A stretch of 64,000 nt of DNA from Medicago truncatula (GCF_003473485.1 NC_053044.1:50074091-50138090); one strand, 5' to 3'. Positions 1-11,720 are shown, numbered from the stretch's first letter. Program-made: numbers and translations. Notes: generated by a model not told the origin, from the letters alone.

Positions 1-512
1 CAATAGGTTTGTTAGTACAAAAAATACCTATTGAAAATTACCTTCCGATAATTTGAGCAATTTGGAGGTTACAAGAGACCCATCTCTTAAAAAGTGGGTG
101 ATTCATTGTTGAGTTGGATCATGATGTTTTGAGTGAAGACACCTTCTTTTGATATTATATTTCTATATAATTTGAATTATAAAATTGGATTATGATGTTT
201 TGAGCGAAGACACCTTCTTTTAATATCATATTGAGTTTCTCTCGTCCTATATAATTCGAATTATAAAATTCAAACAACATAAACACCTTATAAAATCTTC
301 CAAAATACATTAAAATATTTAAGATTTAAGAATCCAAACAAAACGTGTAAGAAACTCAGGGTGGTGGGAAAAGTAACTGCCTTGAGAGAATGGACTCATA
401 CAGGAACACTAAAACAAGCCCATAACTCCATACTCTCGAACTCATATTAAGTTAACCAAAAAATAAACAGATTAATTTGCGCATCAGTGGTGCTGGCTAG
501 CAATAGTTTCTT
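1..512. other. AT-rich intergenic DNA with a 71-bp tandem duplication
   Basis: No gene is visible. Positions about 114-184 and 185-268 are an imperfect direct repeat with a 71-bp period; both copies carry the words ATGATGTTTTGAG and GAAGACACCTTCTTTT. The remainder is unremarkable AT-rich sequence. Confidence 0.6.
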
Positions 513-866
513 GACTAAAATATTGTTTTGATCCCAGCAAATATGCCTCATTTTAGTTTTATTTTCGGTAAAATAAATTTTTTATTTTTGGTCCCTGCAA
601 AAAAAATAGTCCCTTCAGAGACTATTTTCAAAAGTAAAATATTTTGTAGGGACCTTTTTAAAAATCAAAAGATTTTACAGGGACTATTTTTCTAATAAAT
701 GAGTGACAGTCATCATGTGTCATGTGTGCAAATCATAACAAAAGTGGGACGAATAACCAAAACCAAAACGTAGCATATTTGCAGGGACCAAAAACTAAAA
801 CAAAAAATTTCAGGGACTAAAACCAAAACGAAACATATTTGCAAGGACCAAAACCATATTTTAGCC
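513..866. mobile_element. Short non-autonomous element with TIRs and a 9-bp target duplication
   Basis: The left end reads GACTAAAATATTGTTTTGAT and the reverse complement of the right end reads GGCTAAAATATGGTTTTGGT, so the ends are imperfect terminal inverted repeats. Flanking 9-mers TAGTTTCTT (504-512) and TACTTTCTT (867-875) differ at one base, which fits a Mutator-type target duplication. The interior repeats the phrase GGGACTA/TAGTCCC and codes for nothing. The element is 354 bp. Confidence 0.7.
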
Positions 867-981
867 TACTTTCTTTTCAACACTTTCAAATACTCACTTT
901 TTTTTATTGGTTTAAATCAAGGTGGGTCTTACACTTTAGAAATGTGTTCAACTTAAAGTGGTGTGACATACATTAATTTTA

Positions 982-1822
982 GACTATTACTTTTCCCAAC
1001 CTATGGCCTTCTCCCGCGCCCTGTAAAATTTTCAAAAATGCCCATGTGCATTCCGGATTTTAAAATCCGGATTCATGTTTACTATTTCGGATTTTATAAT
1101 TCGGACAATTCTTATGTATAATCAGCCATCAGACTCTCACATTTCAGCAGTTTTGAGTTTTGCTTTTAAAAATAACAAAAAAAAAAACGAAGTAAAAAAT
1201 GCTAAAAACCTGTCAAATAAAATCATAAAAATATAAAAATAGCACAAATTTTTTTTAAAAATCAAATAAAACTAATGCAAATTTTTTCAGATTTTTCTAA
1301 GAATATGAAAAATGGGTCTAAACGATGGAATTTTGGATTCTGAGGGGCGGAGTCCCGTAAGAAATTGATTCTATGGGAGTGATGGTCCTTGAATTTTTTC
1401 TGATTTTCTGGGAAAGTTTCGGAGCAATCCGATCAAGTAGTCCGAAAATCCGATTTTTGACTAAGAACAAGTAACAATGACCCAAAACAGAAGAATGAGA
1501 GTAAGGAAGATTAATATTGTCCCTAAAATGACTATCCATGTTTAGAATTTGTGCTGATACAGTTCGGATTATATAATCCGAACTGTTTTACTTTGAAAAA
1601 TGGTGTTTAGGGGGTTTCCAGATTATGTAATCCGGAAACATCATGTAACGTGTCCTATTTTTTGAAGTTTCCGGTTTTATAAAATCCGGAAAAATCCGTT
1701 ACTCATTTTTTCATCATTTAACAAAAGAAAACATCATTCCAGATTAGAATGCTCCGAGGGTAATTTTAGGAAAAAAAAATAGGGTGCGCGAGGAAAGACA
1801 TAGGGTGGGAAAAATAATGCTC
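982..1822. mobile_element. MULE-type non-autonomous element, family A copy 1
   Basis: The ends are inverted repeats (left GACTATTACTTTTCCC, right end in reverse complement GAGCATTATTTTTCCC), followed inside by a CGCG-containing block. The perfect 9-bp duplication TTAATTTTA flanks it at 973-981 and 1823-1831, which is diagnostic of Mutator-like insertion. Near both ends are several short palindromes of the type CCGGATTTTATAATCCGG. The middle contains no credible coding region. Family A copy 2 (3513-4182) is the same element in the opposite orientation and copy 3 (13498-14238) is truncated. Confidence 0.85.
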
Positions 1823-1831
1823 TTAATTTTA

Positions 1832-2265
1832 TCCAATAAAAAAGTAAGTGTTAGATAGAGTGTTCAAAAGAGTATCATAACATTCATCTTTACACATTAT
1901 TGGCATGTGGTTTCATTAAATATGTTAACTAATTCAATCTACATAGCCATCCACGAATTATTAAAAATAAATGGTTAAGCTGTTTAATTATTTTTATTAT
2001 TTTAATCTTTGCTACTCAAGTTTTTTTTTTCTTTTTTCCAATGGAAAATCTTTACTGCTCAAGGTTAGATCAGTTCAACAGGTGGCCATGACTTCTTTCA
2101 TTCACACACAAACAAAAAAAGGGGTTTTTTGGTACCGGACGAGAAGTCAATATTTTAAAAATGAATGATAATTGATAATTTAGATACTTCAACTAATTTG
2201 TGAGGTTATAGTTATAATTTGAGGGGTATGACGAAATTTTCTTATTAATATCTACTATCTTAGTA
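1832..2265. other. AT-rich intergenic DNA
   Basis: Only short, poor reading frames are present and nothing recognisable is seen. Confidence 0.5.
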
Positions 2266-2452
2266 CTAATATAAGAATTCTAATTTTATAAAAAATTACA
2301 TTTCAATACTTTATTTAAATAAATAAAGCCCATTTTTCTTAAGGGTATTAGTGTCATTTAATAATTCATTATCTTTAAAAAAAAAGGGTTTATTTGTTTA
2401 ATGATAAATTTTTTATTTTTTATGTAATTAAAATTCTTATATTAGAAGTATA
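2266..2452. mobile_element. Small AT-rich MITE
   Basis: The sequence ACTAATATAAGAATT near the left end is inverted near the right end (AATTCTTATATTAGA), with about 180 bp between the outer limits and no coding content. This suggests a small MITE. The exact ends and target duplication could not be fixed. Confidence 0.5.
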
Positions 2453-2644
2453 GATTATGTTTTTCAGCTTTGGCAATTTATCCAAGAGGATGGCTATGTC
2501 CTTCATATGAAACTTATGTTAGAGCTCTATGAAGGTTTAGAGACACATATGTGAATTATACAAGAATGATCATTTTATTTATATTATTGATCTTTAGATT
2601 TCGGCTATGTGTTTGATTGATTTCAACTTAAATTTATTTATAGA

Positions 2645-2829
2645 GAAATGATATTTGAACAACCATTTTTTACAACTTTTGTGACAACTTTCTCTCTGAT
2701 ATTCACATTATCTTTTTACTTTCTCTTTCTATTGTTTTGGTTTTTGTGTCACTACCTCATTTTCTTTGTAAAATTTTGATTGTCACAAAAGTTATCACAT
2801 GTATGGATGTTCAAATAACACAACTCTTA
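2645..2829. mobile_element. MITE, family B copy 1
   Basis: The left part contains AATGATATTTGAACAACC and a motif ACAACTTTTGTGACAAC that is inverted near the right end (GTCACAAAAGTTATCAC). A related copy lies at 5302-5483 with the same left end. It is non-coding. Confidence 0.65.
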
Positions 2830-3295
2830 TTTATATTATAGATCATTAGTTTTGTGCACTTGATTAGCGGAATCAATGTCTGTGTGTGTATTTTCTATTG
2901 ATTTGGAATGCTCGTTATTGCTGTTGGATTTTGAGGATTTGGAGAAATGAAATGAAAAGAGCCATAAAGGTTTAAGGGAGAATAAAACTTAAAGAAGACC
3001 ATTTTGACAAAAGATTGTAAAAATGAATACAAGTGATGCTCTTATATACAACCTGTAGGGGATTAACAAAACAACCTCTTAATAACAAACTCGAACTAAT
3101 TTCATATTTGACACTTTACCAACAATTAAACTAATTACATAATTTACTAACTATGATCATTATTCTTTACGGTCTTCGTCAAACTTAAGGTAAGAGAAGT
3201 CTTAACTTCTCTTGTTTGAGGGTAAAAAGAACTCTTAACTTTAGATAACAAAATTAATGGTAAAAAAAAGAAATTATAAACATGATTGTCTTCGT
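2830..3295. other. Intergenic DNA without a recognised feature
   Basis: AT-rich sequence with no supported coding region or repeat structure that I can name. Confidence 0.5.
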
Positions 3296-3296
3296 A

Positions 3297-3430
3297 TCAT
3301 TGTTTTTTTCATGTAGAAGTTGCTTAAAAACCCATGGAAATGGCTAAAAAACAACAACGGTACCGTTTGATATTTTTTTGTCATTTACATGTGTTTTTAA
3401 GCAACTCTATATGTGAAAAAAGCAATTTTA
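3297..3430. mobile_element. Small palindromic MITE
   Basis: TTTTTTCATGTAGAAGTTGC and TTAAAAACCCA on the left pair with GTGTTTTTAAGCAAC and ATGTGAAAAAA on the right, so the region of about 130 bp can fold into a long imperfect hairpin. It contains no coding sequence. Confidence 0.6.
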
Positions 3431-3512
3431 TTGTCTTCCATGCATTATGCTAGGTCTAGGAAGTGTGGCCCAAAAGAGATTTTGAGGGTCAATCTATTCC
3501 GGTCCATGCCAA

Positions 3513-4182
3513 AACTATTACTTTTTCCACCCTATGTTTTACTAGCGTGCCTGTAAAATTTCCAAAAATGCCCAAGAGTAATTCAGATTTTAAATATGTT
3601 TGTAACATGTATAGTCATTTTATGGAAAATATTAATCTTCCTAACTCTCATCCTTCTGTTTTGGGTCATTATTAGTTGTTATTAGTCAAAAATCTAATTT
3701 TTGGACTACTTGATCGAATTGCTCCGAAACTTGGCCAGAAAATCAGAAGAAAAAAAAAAAAAAATCAAAGATCAAGACTCCCGTAGAAGGGACTTTTTAA
3801 GAGACTTTGCCTCTCAAATTCAAAATTTCATCGTTTAGACTCATTTTTCATTTTTCATTTTTTTTCATATTCTCTAAAAAATTCGAAAAATTTTGCATTA
3901 GTTTTATTTGATTTTTAGAATTTTTTGGTGGTATTTTTATGATTGTATTTGATAGGTTTTTATCATTTTTTACTTTGTTTTTTGGTTGGTTTTAAAAGCA
4001 AAATTCAAAACTGATGAAATTGGAGAGATTCTGATTGCTGATTATAGATAAGTATATTTCGGATTATAAAATTCGAATTATTGAAAAATCATTTCAGATT
4101 TTAAAATCCGAATTACTCATGGTCATTTTTGGAAAATGTACAGGACGCGCGAAAAATGGATAGAGTCGGAAAAGGAATAGTC
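3513..4182. mobile_element. MULE-type non-autonomous element, family A copy 2
   Basis: This is the same element as 982-1822 in inverted orientation. It has matching terminal repeats (left AACTATTACTTTTTCC, right end reverse complement GACTATTCCTTTTCC), the CGCG block near both ends, and short palindromes such as TTCGGATTATAAAATTCGAA near the ends. The perfect 9-bp duplication CCATGCCAA flanks it at 3504-3512 and 4183-4191. Confidence 0.85.
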
Positions 4183-4191
4183 CCATGCCAA

Positions 4192-5301
4192 ATTTTGATA
4201 TTGAGGTTTTTAATCATCGTTGTTTGCTAGTGCCTAGTGGTGTCCATATATTACAATTGCAACAAAAGGAGTTGTGTTCAATCCTCATACTAGATACACA
4301 ACTAAACAGGTATATTAGAACCTCTTGTTTGTTTCTAGTTTAAACTTGTTTTTGTTAACTGTTATTGCAATGAGTTTTCAAAGTTGGTTGTTGTTATTCA
4401 ATTTTATTCCACTTCTGTACGTGGACTTGATTTTCAAATTGGTTATGTCACATATTTTGCATTAAATTGGACCATACAATTTTGCATTAAACTGGCTTTG
4501 GCACTTGTTGTATCTTCGATTTATATAGCAAATTTCCCCCAAGGTCTTTTTCTCGCACCTATATATGCCTTTTCCTTATTATTTTGCACTTGTTTTAAAT
4601 GATTTCAACTTTGATTGTTTTGGCTCGTTTTTTCTTGGTACTTGCGAACTCCAAGAGAAGTCGATCATAATCAAAGGTGATACAGAGTAGACCAAAACAA
4701 GGAAGTGCTTGTTCGAGAAGGTTTTCCATGCTGCAGAAGCTTACGGTGGGACAGAAGATATTCTCTGGTGCGGTGGAAGGTTCAACATTCAAAGGCAAAA
4801 CATGTAAGCACTCAAGTCAGCGAGAGAATGATGAAGGAAAAATGTGTGAAAAGTGATCTCATCTTAGTTGTGGCACAAAGCCACACTTATATAGATGGTA
4901 GAAATGGCTTAAGGTAATGATGGATTTTGGTGATACCGAGTGGTGATCTAAAGATTCAAACAACGATGAGAGGCTTAAAAAGGCAGTTTATTTTTTATTT
5001 TTTTTACTGAAGAGGATGTTGAATGGTGATTGGAGAAAAGTTGCAAGTGTCAGACTCATGGTTCTCACCTAACATGGGAAAAGTGAAGTTGCTTGTCCTA
5101 GAACTCCTTTCTAAGATCCTAACGACTAGGTCCTTCTTCAATTTGGTCCATAGGTTAGAGGTATCATGTCAAAACATTGGTTTGTCCTCGACAAGGACAG
5201 TGTGTAGTCTTCTTGTGTTTGATATTCGTGTCCATTCCCTTTAATTTAATGAATGGAATCATCTGAAGGTTTTCCCTTCTCAAGTGCACCCTTTGAATCA
5301 G
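4192..5301. other. Unassigned intergenic DNA with degraded reading-frame shreds
   Basis: About 4600-5250 is less AT-rich than its surroundings and has short open stretches in several frames, as decayed coding or retroelement sequence would. I could not recognise a family, and no frame stays open for more than about 75 codons. Confidence 0.4.
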
Positions 5302-5483
5302 GAGAAATGATATTTGAACAACCATTTTACAATAATTTTTAGATAATTTTCTCCTCATACTCACATGACATTCTTATTCTCTCTTTTCTTTTTTCTCTCT
5401 ATTGTTTTTGACCAATAGAAAAAAATAAAAGCAAAGTTGTCACCAAAGTTGTCATCAATTAGATGTACAAATATCATTACTCT
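5302..5483. mobile_element. MITE, family B copy 2
   Basis: It shares the left end AAATGATATTTGAACAACC with the copy at 2645 and ends with the inverted motif ACAAATATCATTACTCTT. Length is about 180 bp, non-coding. Confidence 0.65.
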
Positions 5484-5589
5484 TGAATTAGACTTTTGCG
5501 AAGGTTTTTCAATATTGGTGAGAGTACAAGAAGCTAACTGATAGCTTATAGCTGATAGCTGATGACTAATAACTTATAAGCTAACTAAA

Positions 5590-6401
5590 GTGTGTTTGGT
5601 AAAACTAGCTGTTCAATTAGCTGATAAATGTAAAATGACATAAAGGACATTCTTAATTTATAATAAAATCATATAAAATAATATTTAAGTATCTGTAATT
5701 TCGTAATCTAAATTATCTTTAAAAAATACTTTAAAATAATGAAAGGTATAATTTCATTAAAATGTAACACAATTGATGGTATATTTTTTAAAGAATAATC
5801 AAAGAATAAAGAACATGTCCGTGAGCATAAAAAAAAAATAAAGAACATAACACTAAGGTTTATTTTCATAAAAAAAAAAAATAATAAATAAACTAAAGGT
5901 ATATTGTTGCGTTGCGTCGATTTTTTTTTAAGGCATATTGTGTAAAAAAATAACAACGAAAGCCGTAGAGTAAAAAAAATAACACTAATAGTATATTGTT
6001 CCTTAAGAAAAAACTATTAGTATATTGTTCTGTTAAAAAAAAAAATAGTATATTGTATACATAGAATTATAAAGAAAGCTGGTTGGTGTTTTTATTAACA
6101 AGGGCTAGTAATATTTTCTAAAAAAAAAAATAGACGGTGGTATTTATTATGGAGCTATATTATAATAAATTGTAGTGGGTAAAAATGGAATTTAGATATA
6201 ATAATAAGGGTAAAAGTGATAGAAAAAGTGAGAAGCTATAAGCTATAAGCTCAAACGCTACTTGGAATAGCTTCTGAAAATTAGCTTATAACCTCGTGAA
6301 ATAAGCTATAAGCTCATGGTGAAAAAGTATTACCAAACAGAACTTTTTTTTGTCAAACGAGCTTATAAGCTATAAGCTAATATATGTGTCTTACCAAACG
6401 G
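5590..6401. mobile_element. MITE with TGTTTGGTAA ends, family C copy 1
   Basis: The left end GTGTGTTTGGTAA and the right end TTACCAAACG are inverted repeats. Inside both ends are repeated words such as TTATAAGCTATAAGCTA. A second member with the same ends and the same AGCTTATAGC motif lies at 47071-47795. The interior is A-rich filler with no gene. Confidence 0.7.
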
Positions 6402-6574
6402 TCTCTCCAATAACTCTAATCCTTTTGGTGTACCGGCGTTTAGGAAATGGTGTGCCTTGAGAAGATTTTCAGTTTTTCCGTGTAAAAATTGATTTATTTT
6501 TTTTTGTTGAAAAAGAGTAAAAATTGCAATTAAATGGGAGTACGAGAGAATTTTCAATTTTTTCCTTGTAAAAA

Positions 6575-6845
6575 TTGTATTTTACTCTCTCCGTCCCAAT
6601 TTAAGTGAGCCTTTTGTTCATTTCACACTTATTAAAAAATATATTAGTAAAGGAGGAAAAATGATTTTAAGTGTTCTTGTCAAGTATTGATGTATTTACC
6701 ATTATCATAAATGCAAAGTATAATATATTGAATAGAGAATGATAAAAGTAGTATTAATTATTATAAATGAAAAACAGTAATTAATATTGCATTGAAAAGT
6801 GAAATGAAATGAGTCAGTTAATCTAGGACAATATTTTTTTAAAAT
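6575..6845. mobile_element. Stowaway-like MITE with a CTCCGTCCC end
   Basis: The left end reads CTCTCTCCGTCCCAATTTAA, a terminal sequence very common in plant MITEs. A degenerate inverted counterpart with AGTCAGTTAATCTAGGACAA closes the element. It carries no coding sequence. Confidence 0.65.
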
Positions 6846-7510
6846 ATTTTTTAAAATATTTTTTTATGACAAACAAACACAAAATAGCTTCTGTTTATTT
6901 TAAAATATCTAAATTATTAGATATCAAAATCTACTAATTATTTAATTCATATCAGGCTCTAAAAGTTTGCTTATTGATATTAATATGATAGTGATAGTAA
7001 ATAATTAGTTTATTTGCTAAAAAAAAAAGTAAATAACTAGTTTACAAGTTGGTTTATAGAATTATTCATTTTTTTAGAACTGTTTTTTTTTTACAAATTA
7101 TTTTTTGAGAACTTGTATGACGATTAGTTACTAAATATTAATTAAAGATGCATGCATCAACAAGAACTTGTTATTTTTTTGTCAAACAAATAAAAGAACT
7201 TGTTATTTTTTTTCAATAAATAAAACATAATTTTATGGTATGCGTTAAATAAAATAATGTCATATTATCAAAAATCGAATAAAATATTGTATTAGAGTCA
7301 AATAACTTTAAAAGAAAAATTTACTAATATTTCATTTTACCATAATGGAGAACGTTGTTCACATAGAACAGTCCACATATGGTAAGAAAAGTAGGAAACT
7401 AAATCGATGAATACTCCTTTTTCCTTTTTTGCTAATAGATTCATGCATACTATAGTCCTTTACCATTTATGATGACTTAGATGTTTAGATTCAAATCAAT
7501 TTAAGATTTA
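6846..7510. other. AT-rich intergenic DNA
   Basis: No coding region or named repeat is visible. A short near-duplicate phrase with AGAACTTGTTATTTTTT occurs twice near 7165-7210. Confidence 0.5.
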
Positions 7511-7632
7511 AAATAAAACTGTCAGCCGATCTAAAAAGTTAAAAAATAACGTCAAATTGAATGTTAAAAATAAAAAAACATTCGATTTGACGTTATTTTT
7601 TAACTTTTTAGATCGATTGACAGTTTTATTAA
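7511..7632. repeat. Near-perfect hairpin of about 120 bp
   Basis: The left arm (from AATAAAACTGTCAG to AACGTCAAATTGAATGTT) is matched in inverted order on the right (from AACATTCGATTTGACGTT to CTGACAGTTTTATT-like sequence). The arms are about 50 bp with a loop of roughly 10 bp. It may be a small foldback transposon. A small-RNA precursor cannot be excluded from sequence alone. Confidence 0.75.
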
Positions 7633-7834
7633 ATTAGTTTTTGAAGTCCTATTATATAAATCGTTTGGATTGGATTAGAATCCGAATTACTTCTTTCATA
7701 ACCGAACCAAATTGTATAAGTAAGTTTTAATAACTTTTTTAGGGTACTTATGTATTATTTAGTTGTATGATATACTGCTTAATATATTGTTTGCTGGTTT
7801 CAATTTTTTCCTTAAATAATAATAACCAAAAATT

Positions 7835-7945
7835 CTAATTCAATTGATAAAAATATTAATATTGTTGATTAGACGGTGTGACAGAGGTTTAAATCTCAGT
7901 TCATCAACGTATGATGTAAGTTTTCAATCACTAGTGTTATTTCTT
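7835..7945 (+). repeat. tRNA-like SINE fragment
   Basis: The string TTCAATTGATAAAAATATT, then AGACGGTGTGACAGAGG and a box-B-like AGGTTTAAATCTCAGTTC resemble degenerate tRNA-derived short elements common in legumes. It is only a remnant. Confidence 0.4.
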
Positions 7946-8703
7946 TTAGCTAAAAAAATTAATCATATTCTCCAATCATATATAATTTTTAAAAAAAAAT
8001 TAATTCAAAACCAACTGAATCGTATCATAAAACATTTTTTTTTTCAAAACATATGTTAATGAGCTTCAACTGAGATGGAATGGTGTAAATTAAATCCCAT
8101 GGTTTAAATCGAATTTTACTTATCTCTTGTCTAATAATCTCGAAATTCCAAAAAAGTTATCCTACTCTCCCAGCACCCAGACAATTAAGAAGAAAACATC
8201 GTGAATAAATTATACGTCAGATGTGTTAGTTAGGAAGCAGTGTCTCTCTAACCAATATTAGATCACAATACAGCCCGCACTTTGTCTCTTCAGAGTTCAG
8301 ACTTGAGAGACGTGTATTATTTGTGCAAGACAAAATAAACACATTCATCTAAAGTTTATCTGTTTTGCATGTTCTTGCAAGAAGATTGTTATCAAATTGA
8401 ATTCAAACAATAATGTGATGAAATAAATTGTCATTAGGCCACATATTCATACTCATTTGTCTTCATCGACTAGCCACATGCTCTTGTCTATGCAAATATT
8501 CTAAACAATGTCGGTATATAATATACACAATAATAGAACTTTGTCGTGTCTTATCGACTTAAAGATTAGTCTTTATAATTGAACGTTTTCATATCAATAA
8601 TAACAATTAATGGTATATTAAAATTTCAACAAAAGAATACATTTTTGATGAAAAGAAAATTGTTTGAGAGGTTGAATGAATGAAGAAAAAAAATGCATGA
8701 CAT
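7946..8703. other. Downstream flank of the DUF1645 gene
   Basis: This lies 3' of the minus-strand DUF1645 gene and should contain its 3' UTR in the last few hundred bases. The rest is AT-rich with no gene seen. Confidence 0.5.
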
Positions 8704-9603
8704 TCATCTTGTATTTGATCCTAACCCAGCTAACCTACCCAAAATCCCTTGTTTATAAGGCAAGAAAGTTCTCTTCTTCAAATCTTCAGACTCTGCTTTT
8801 TTCCTAGCATAATGCAATTCATGTGCAGAAACACCAGAATCCTTTCTTCTAGGCCTTGGAATCTCAGAAGATCTAAACGGTGATGATGAACCTTTTCCTT
8901 CTTCAGATAATTTCTTGTTGTATGAAACAGGGAATTTTCTGAATGGATCTTTGCTTGTTCCTCTTCCTTCTGATGCACTACGAAACAACAAAAAATCTCT
9001 CAATCTCCATATTCTTGAACTCTTGGACGAAGAAACGGTTTGAACAGATTCAACAGAATCCTCTTTATTAATCTGTGATTGTTTATGCTGTTGTTGTTCT
9101 TCAACCCATGTGTATTGTGATGTTCTATATGGAGAATGTGAACGTGTAACTCTACGACCAGAATTTGATGAAGAAAATTCAGAAGCTGGTGTTCTATCTC
9201 TACCTCTTCTTTCTCCATTACCAAGAGATGAATCTTTCTTATTTTTAGGTGAAAAAGCTTCCATTATAGCTTTTTTACCTTTTGCTATTGGAGATTTTTT
9301 GACTCTATTTGGAGATAGAAGAGGAGATTTAGCAGATTCTAAAGGCTTGATTACACCACCATGGAAAAGTTCTTCAGCTGAACGAGGTGATGAATCTGAT
9401 TCTCTATGAACAGAAAACGCAAATCCAGCATCTTCATCTTCAAATTGAGAGAAAAACCTTGATGGGCTAGTGGGTGCACTTAAGTAAAAATCTTCACCAA
9501 ATCGTTTTGGTGAAGAAGGTGTACTTAGATAAGGTGAAATTCTATTGAAATCGAAATGATCTATGTTAGGACTCTCTCTGGGGCTATGCACCAACACTTC
9601 CAT
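8704..9603 (-). CDS. DUF1645 family protein (AR781-like)
   Basis: A single uninterrupted reading frame of 299 residues begins with ATG at 9603. The protein is Ser/Pro-rich and probably disordered. Its N-terminal part has repeated SPxxFxxxFYLSAPTSPSRF-type sequence (residues about 25-55). The middle has basic, Ser-rich stretches including GRRVTRSHSPYR, then a WRLRDFLLFRSASEGR motif near residues 200-215. The C-terminus ends KRTFLPYKQGILGRLAGLG. This organisation, above all WRLRDFLLFRSAS and the FLPYKQGLLGCLG-like end, is that of plant DUF1645 proteins such as Arabidopsis AR781. Their biochemical role is unknown; some are stress or hormone responsive. No signal peptide or membrane segment is visible, so cytosol or nucleus is likely. 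A TATA-like ATATATAT lies about 90 bp upstream (9691-9700). The family call is from motif memory. Confidence 0.85.
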   Translation of the reverse strand: MEVLVHSPRESPNIDHFDFNRISPYLSTPSSPKRFGEDFYLSAPTSPSRFFSQFEDEDAGFAFSVHRESDSSPRSAEELFHGGVIKPLESAKSPLLSPNRVKKSPIAKGKKAIMEAFSPKNKKDSSLGNGERRGRDRTPASEFSSSNSGRRVTRSHSPYRTSQYTWVEEQQQHKQSQINKEDSVESVQTVSSSKSSRIWRLRDFLLFRSASEGRGTSKDPFRKFPVSYNKKLSEEGKGSSSPFRSSEIPRPRRKDSGVSAHELHYARKKAESEDLKKRTFLPYKQGILGRLAGLGSNTR

Positions 9604-10660
9604 TTTCTTTTTCTTGTTGTTGTAACTTTTTTGTGAATTGGAGGAATAGGTTTATAGCTCAATAGGTATATGTCTGTGGTTGGTGTGCAATATATATGAA
9701 GGGTAATAGGCAGAGAAGGATCACCTATATTTTATTTATTTATAATATTAATTTATAAGATAATAGATGAAGGGTTGTGATTATTTTGTTGACCATTTTT
9801 ATAGGGTTTTTAATTTGTCCTAGCCGCCTTTGTATACCTAACCTATCCCTTGGTGTTTTCATATGGTATCTTCTAAATATAATAGGATAATGTACTTATG
9901 TGTATAAATAACTGTGTGAGAGTAGAATAATTCATCCCACACATGTGAACTTTAACCGGTTTCTTTGTTTGGTAAACTTTATACTCCTACACGTGTGATC
10001 AAATATTGTATAGCTTCTAGATTTTGGTTGTGTTAGCTTAGTTTTAACCAATACAATACAGTACCACGTGCAATGGTCTGAAATGGACGGTTGAATTATT
10101 TAACATATTTGGCTGCTTCTAGATGAGTAATCTTTTTATTTAATTTATGTCTGTATACGTATGTATATACACAGAATTGTGTACGTGTGTGAATGGTAGT
10201 TTGCCTTTCTTGCTTGACAAATTACTAATTTGGTCAATTCGGATCGGATATTCAAATATTTTGGATTGGATATTCATCAATTTCGGTGGCGCTTAGCAAT
10301 GGGTGAACTTGAATTCTAGAAGAAAAGAGAAAGAATGCACACTTTCCTTATAAATATGTAGTATAGTAGGAACAAGTCTTACTGTGACAATCCTAAATAA
10401 AAAAAAGAATTTCCATTTTGGTAGCAATGTCTTTTTCATTTGTGTAAGTATGTCAAAACATATTTCGCTAAGTGTCGTGTTCAACCAAGTATTGTTGGTA
10501 TAATAGTCTAAAGAAACTTATTTTTAGAGAAATAATTTTGATTAAATATAAGTTGTATGTAAACAATTCTACACTTCTGATAAAAAAACCAAACTGCATA
10601 AAATTGAAAGAAATACTTGAAGGAACGATTAAAGAGAAGTCATTTCAATGTCGAATATGC
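9604..10660. promoter_or_regulatory. Upstream region of the DUF1645 gene
   Basis: The first about 100 bp are the likely 5' UTR, with a TATA-like run ATATATAT at about 9691-9700. Beyond this the DNA is AT-rich with scattered G-box-like CACGTG (10064-10069) and ACACGTGTG (9990-9998) sites. No other gene is visible. Confidence 0.45.
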
Positions 10661-10662
10661 TG

Positions 10663-11720
10663 TCAAACGCTGCCGAAAAAATTATAATTTAAGAACAAGT
10701 GGTTAATCGATTCTGTAACACCACATCCACTCACACAAAGCTGAGAGTCTTGATTAAGGACACCTCGTCCAAATAAATTATTTTTGGTGGAAAGCTGATT
10801 TATAAGAAAGCAATATACCTTCAAAGGAATGTCCTTATACCTAATAAGATCCGAAACAGGTGAATAAGAATGAGGAACCAAATTAACGAGCAAATAATAT
10901 GTCCCACACAATATAACCAACAACCGGATCTAAAATCTACTGCCAATGATCATCACTGTTAACCTGGAAATTAACATTGTTAAGTAAAACCTTACACTCC
11001 CCTACTAACTTCTCCTCCCACGCAAACAACCTAGACCTCCAAGTCCAAGACTCTCATTCCTCTTACCACCCCAAAGGAAACATATTTGCCACTGACACCC
11101 ACTTATTCACAGACAATTCAAATAACCTTGAAAATAGGTCCTTGAGAGGAGCATCCCCTAACCAAGGATCTACCAAAAATAAATATCAACCCCATCACTC
11201 ACCATCCTCCTTAAATTATCTTCAAATCACCTTCCTTCCCTGAACCCAACACCATTACAAACTTGCAAGTTGCAACAACTCCTTCCACCACACAGACCCA
11301 TCTCTACCCCCTCCTTCAAGCGCCCCCTCCTCACCATATTTCACCCTCAACACTTTGTACCATAAGTCTCCTTTAATATCCTCCAAACACCACTTCCCTA
11401 AAGAGCAATATTAAACTCCTTCATTATCCCAACCCCAAACCTCCAAACTCCTCATTCAAGCAAATAGTATCCCAATCAATCTAATATATTTTTTTAGTAT
11501 CCTAACCACCACCACCTCAAAAAAAAAACCAATTAAATACATATTTAAGAGAAGAAATGATACATGTGGGGGTTTTGAAGAAGAAAAAGTAGACCGGAAG
11601 ACATTACATGACTGACTTTAAGATAACTAACCGACCACCTAAAGATAAGTTTATTTTTTTCCACCCGAACAATCTATTCTTTATATTGATAAATAATATT
11701 ATAATACGTAAGAAAAATAA
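10663..11720 (-). mobile_element. Degenerate LINE retrotransposon fragment (RT C-terminus and zf-RVT)
   Basis: Read on the minus strand, the order is: a reverse-transcriptase tail with FGWKKINLSLGGRLVILKSV (about 11600-11690); the post-RT segment with KGDLWYKVLRVKYGEEG and DGSVWWKELLQ (about 11270-11410); then a zf-RVT domain with KDIPLKVYCFLINQLSTKNN and LCVSGCGVTESINHLF (10663-10850). This order is that of plant L1-type LINEs. Several stops and frame changes break it, so it is a dead 5'-truncated copy. Confidence 0.85.

Noticed and set aside
7835-7945. A functional tRNA gene
   Set aside because: Box-A- and box-B-like words are present, but no acceptor stem or anticodon arm can be drawn. 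It fits a SINE remnant better.
9110-9409. 99-codon plus-strand frame opposite the DUF1645 gene
   Set aside because: It is the antisense shadow of a strongly supported coding exon and has no motif of its own.
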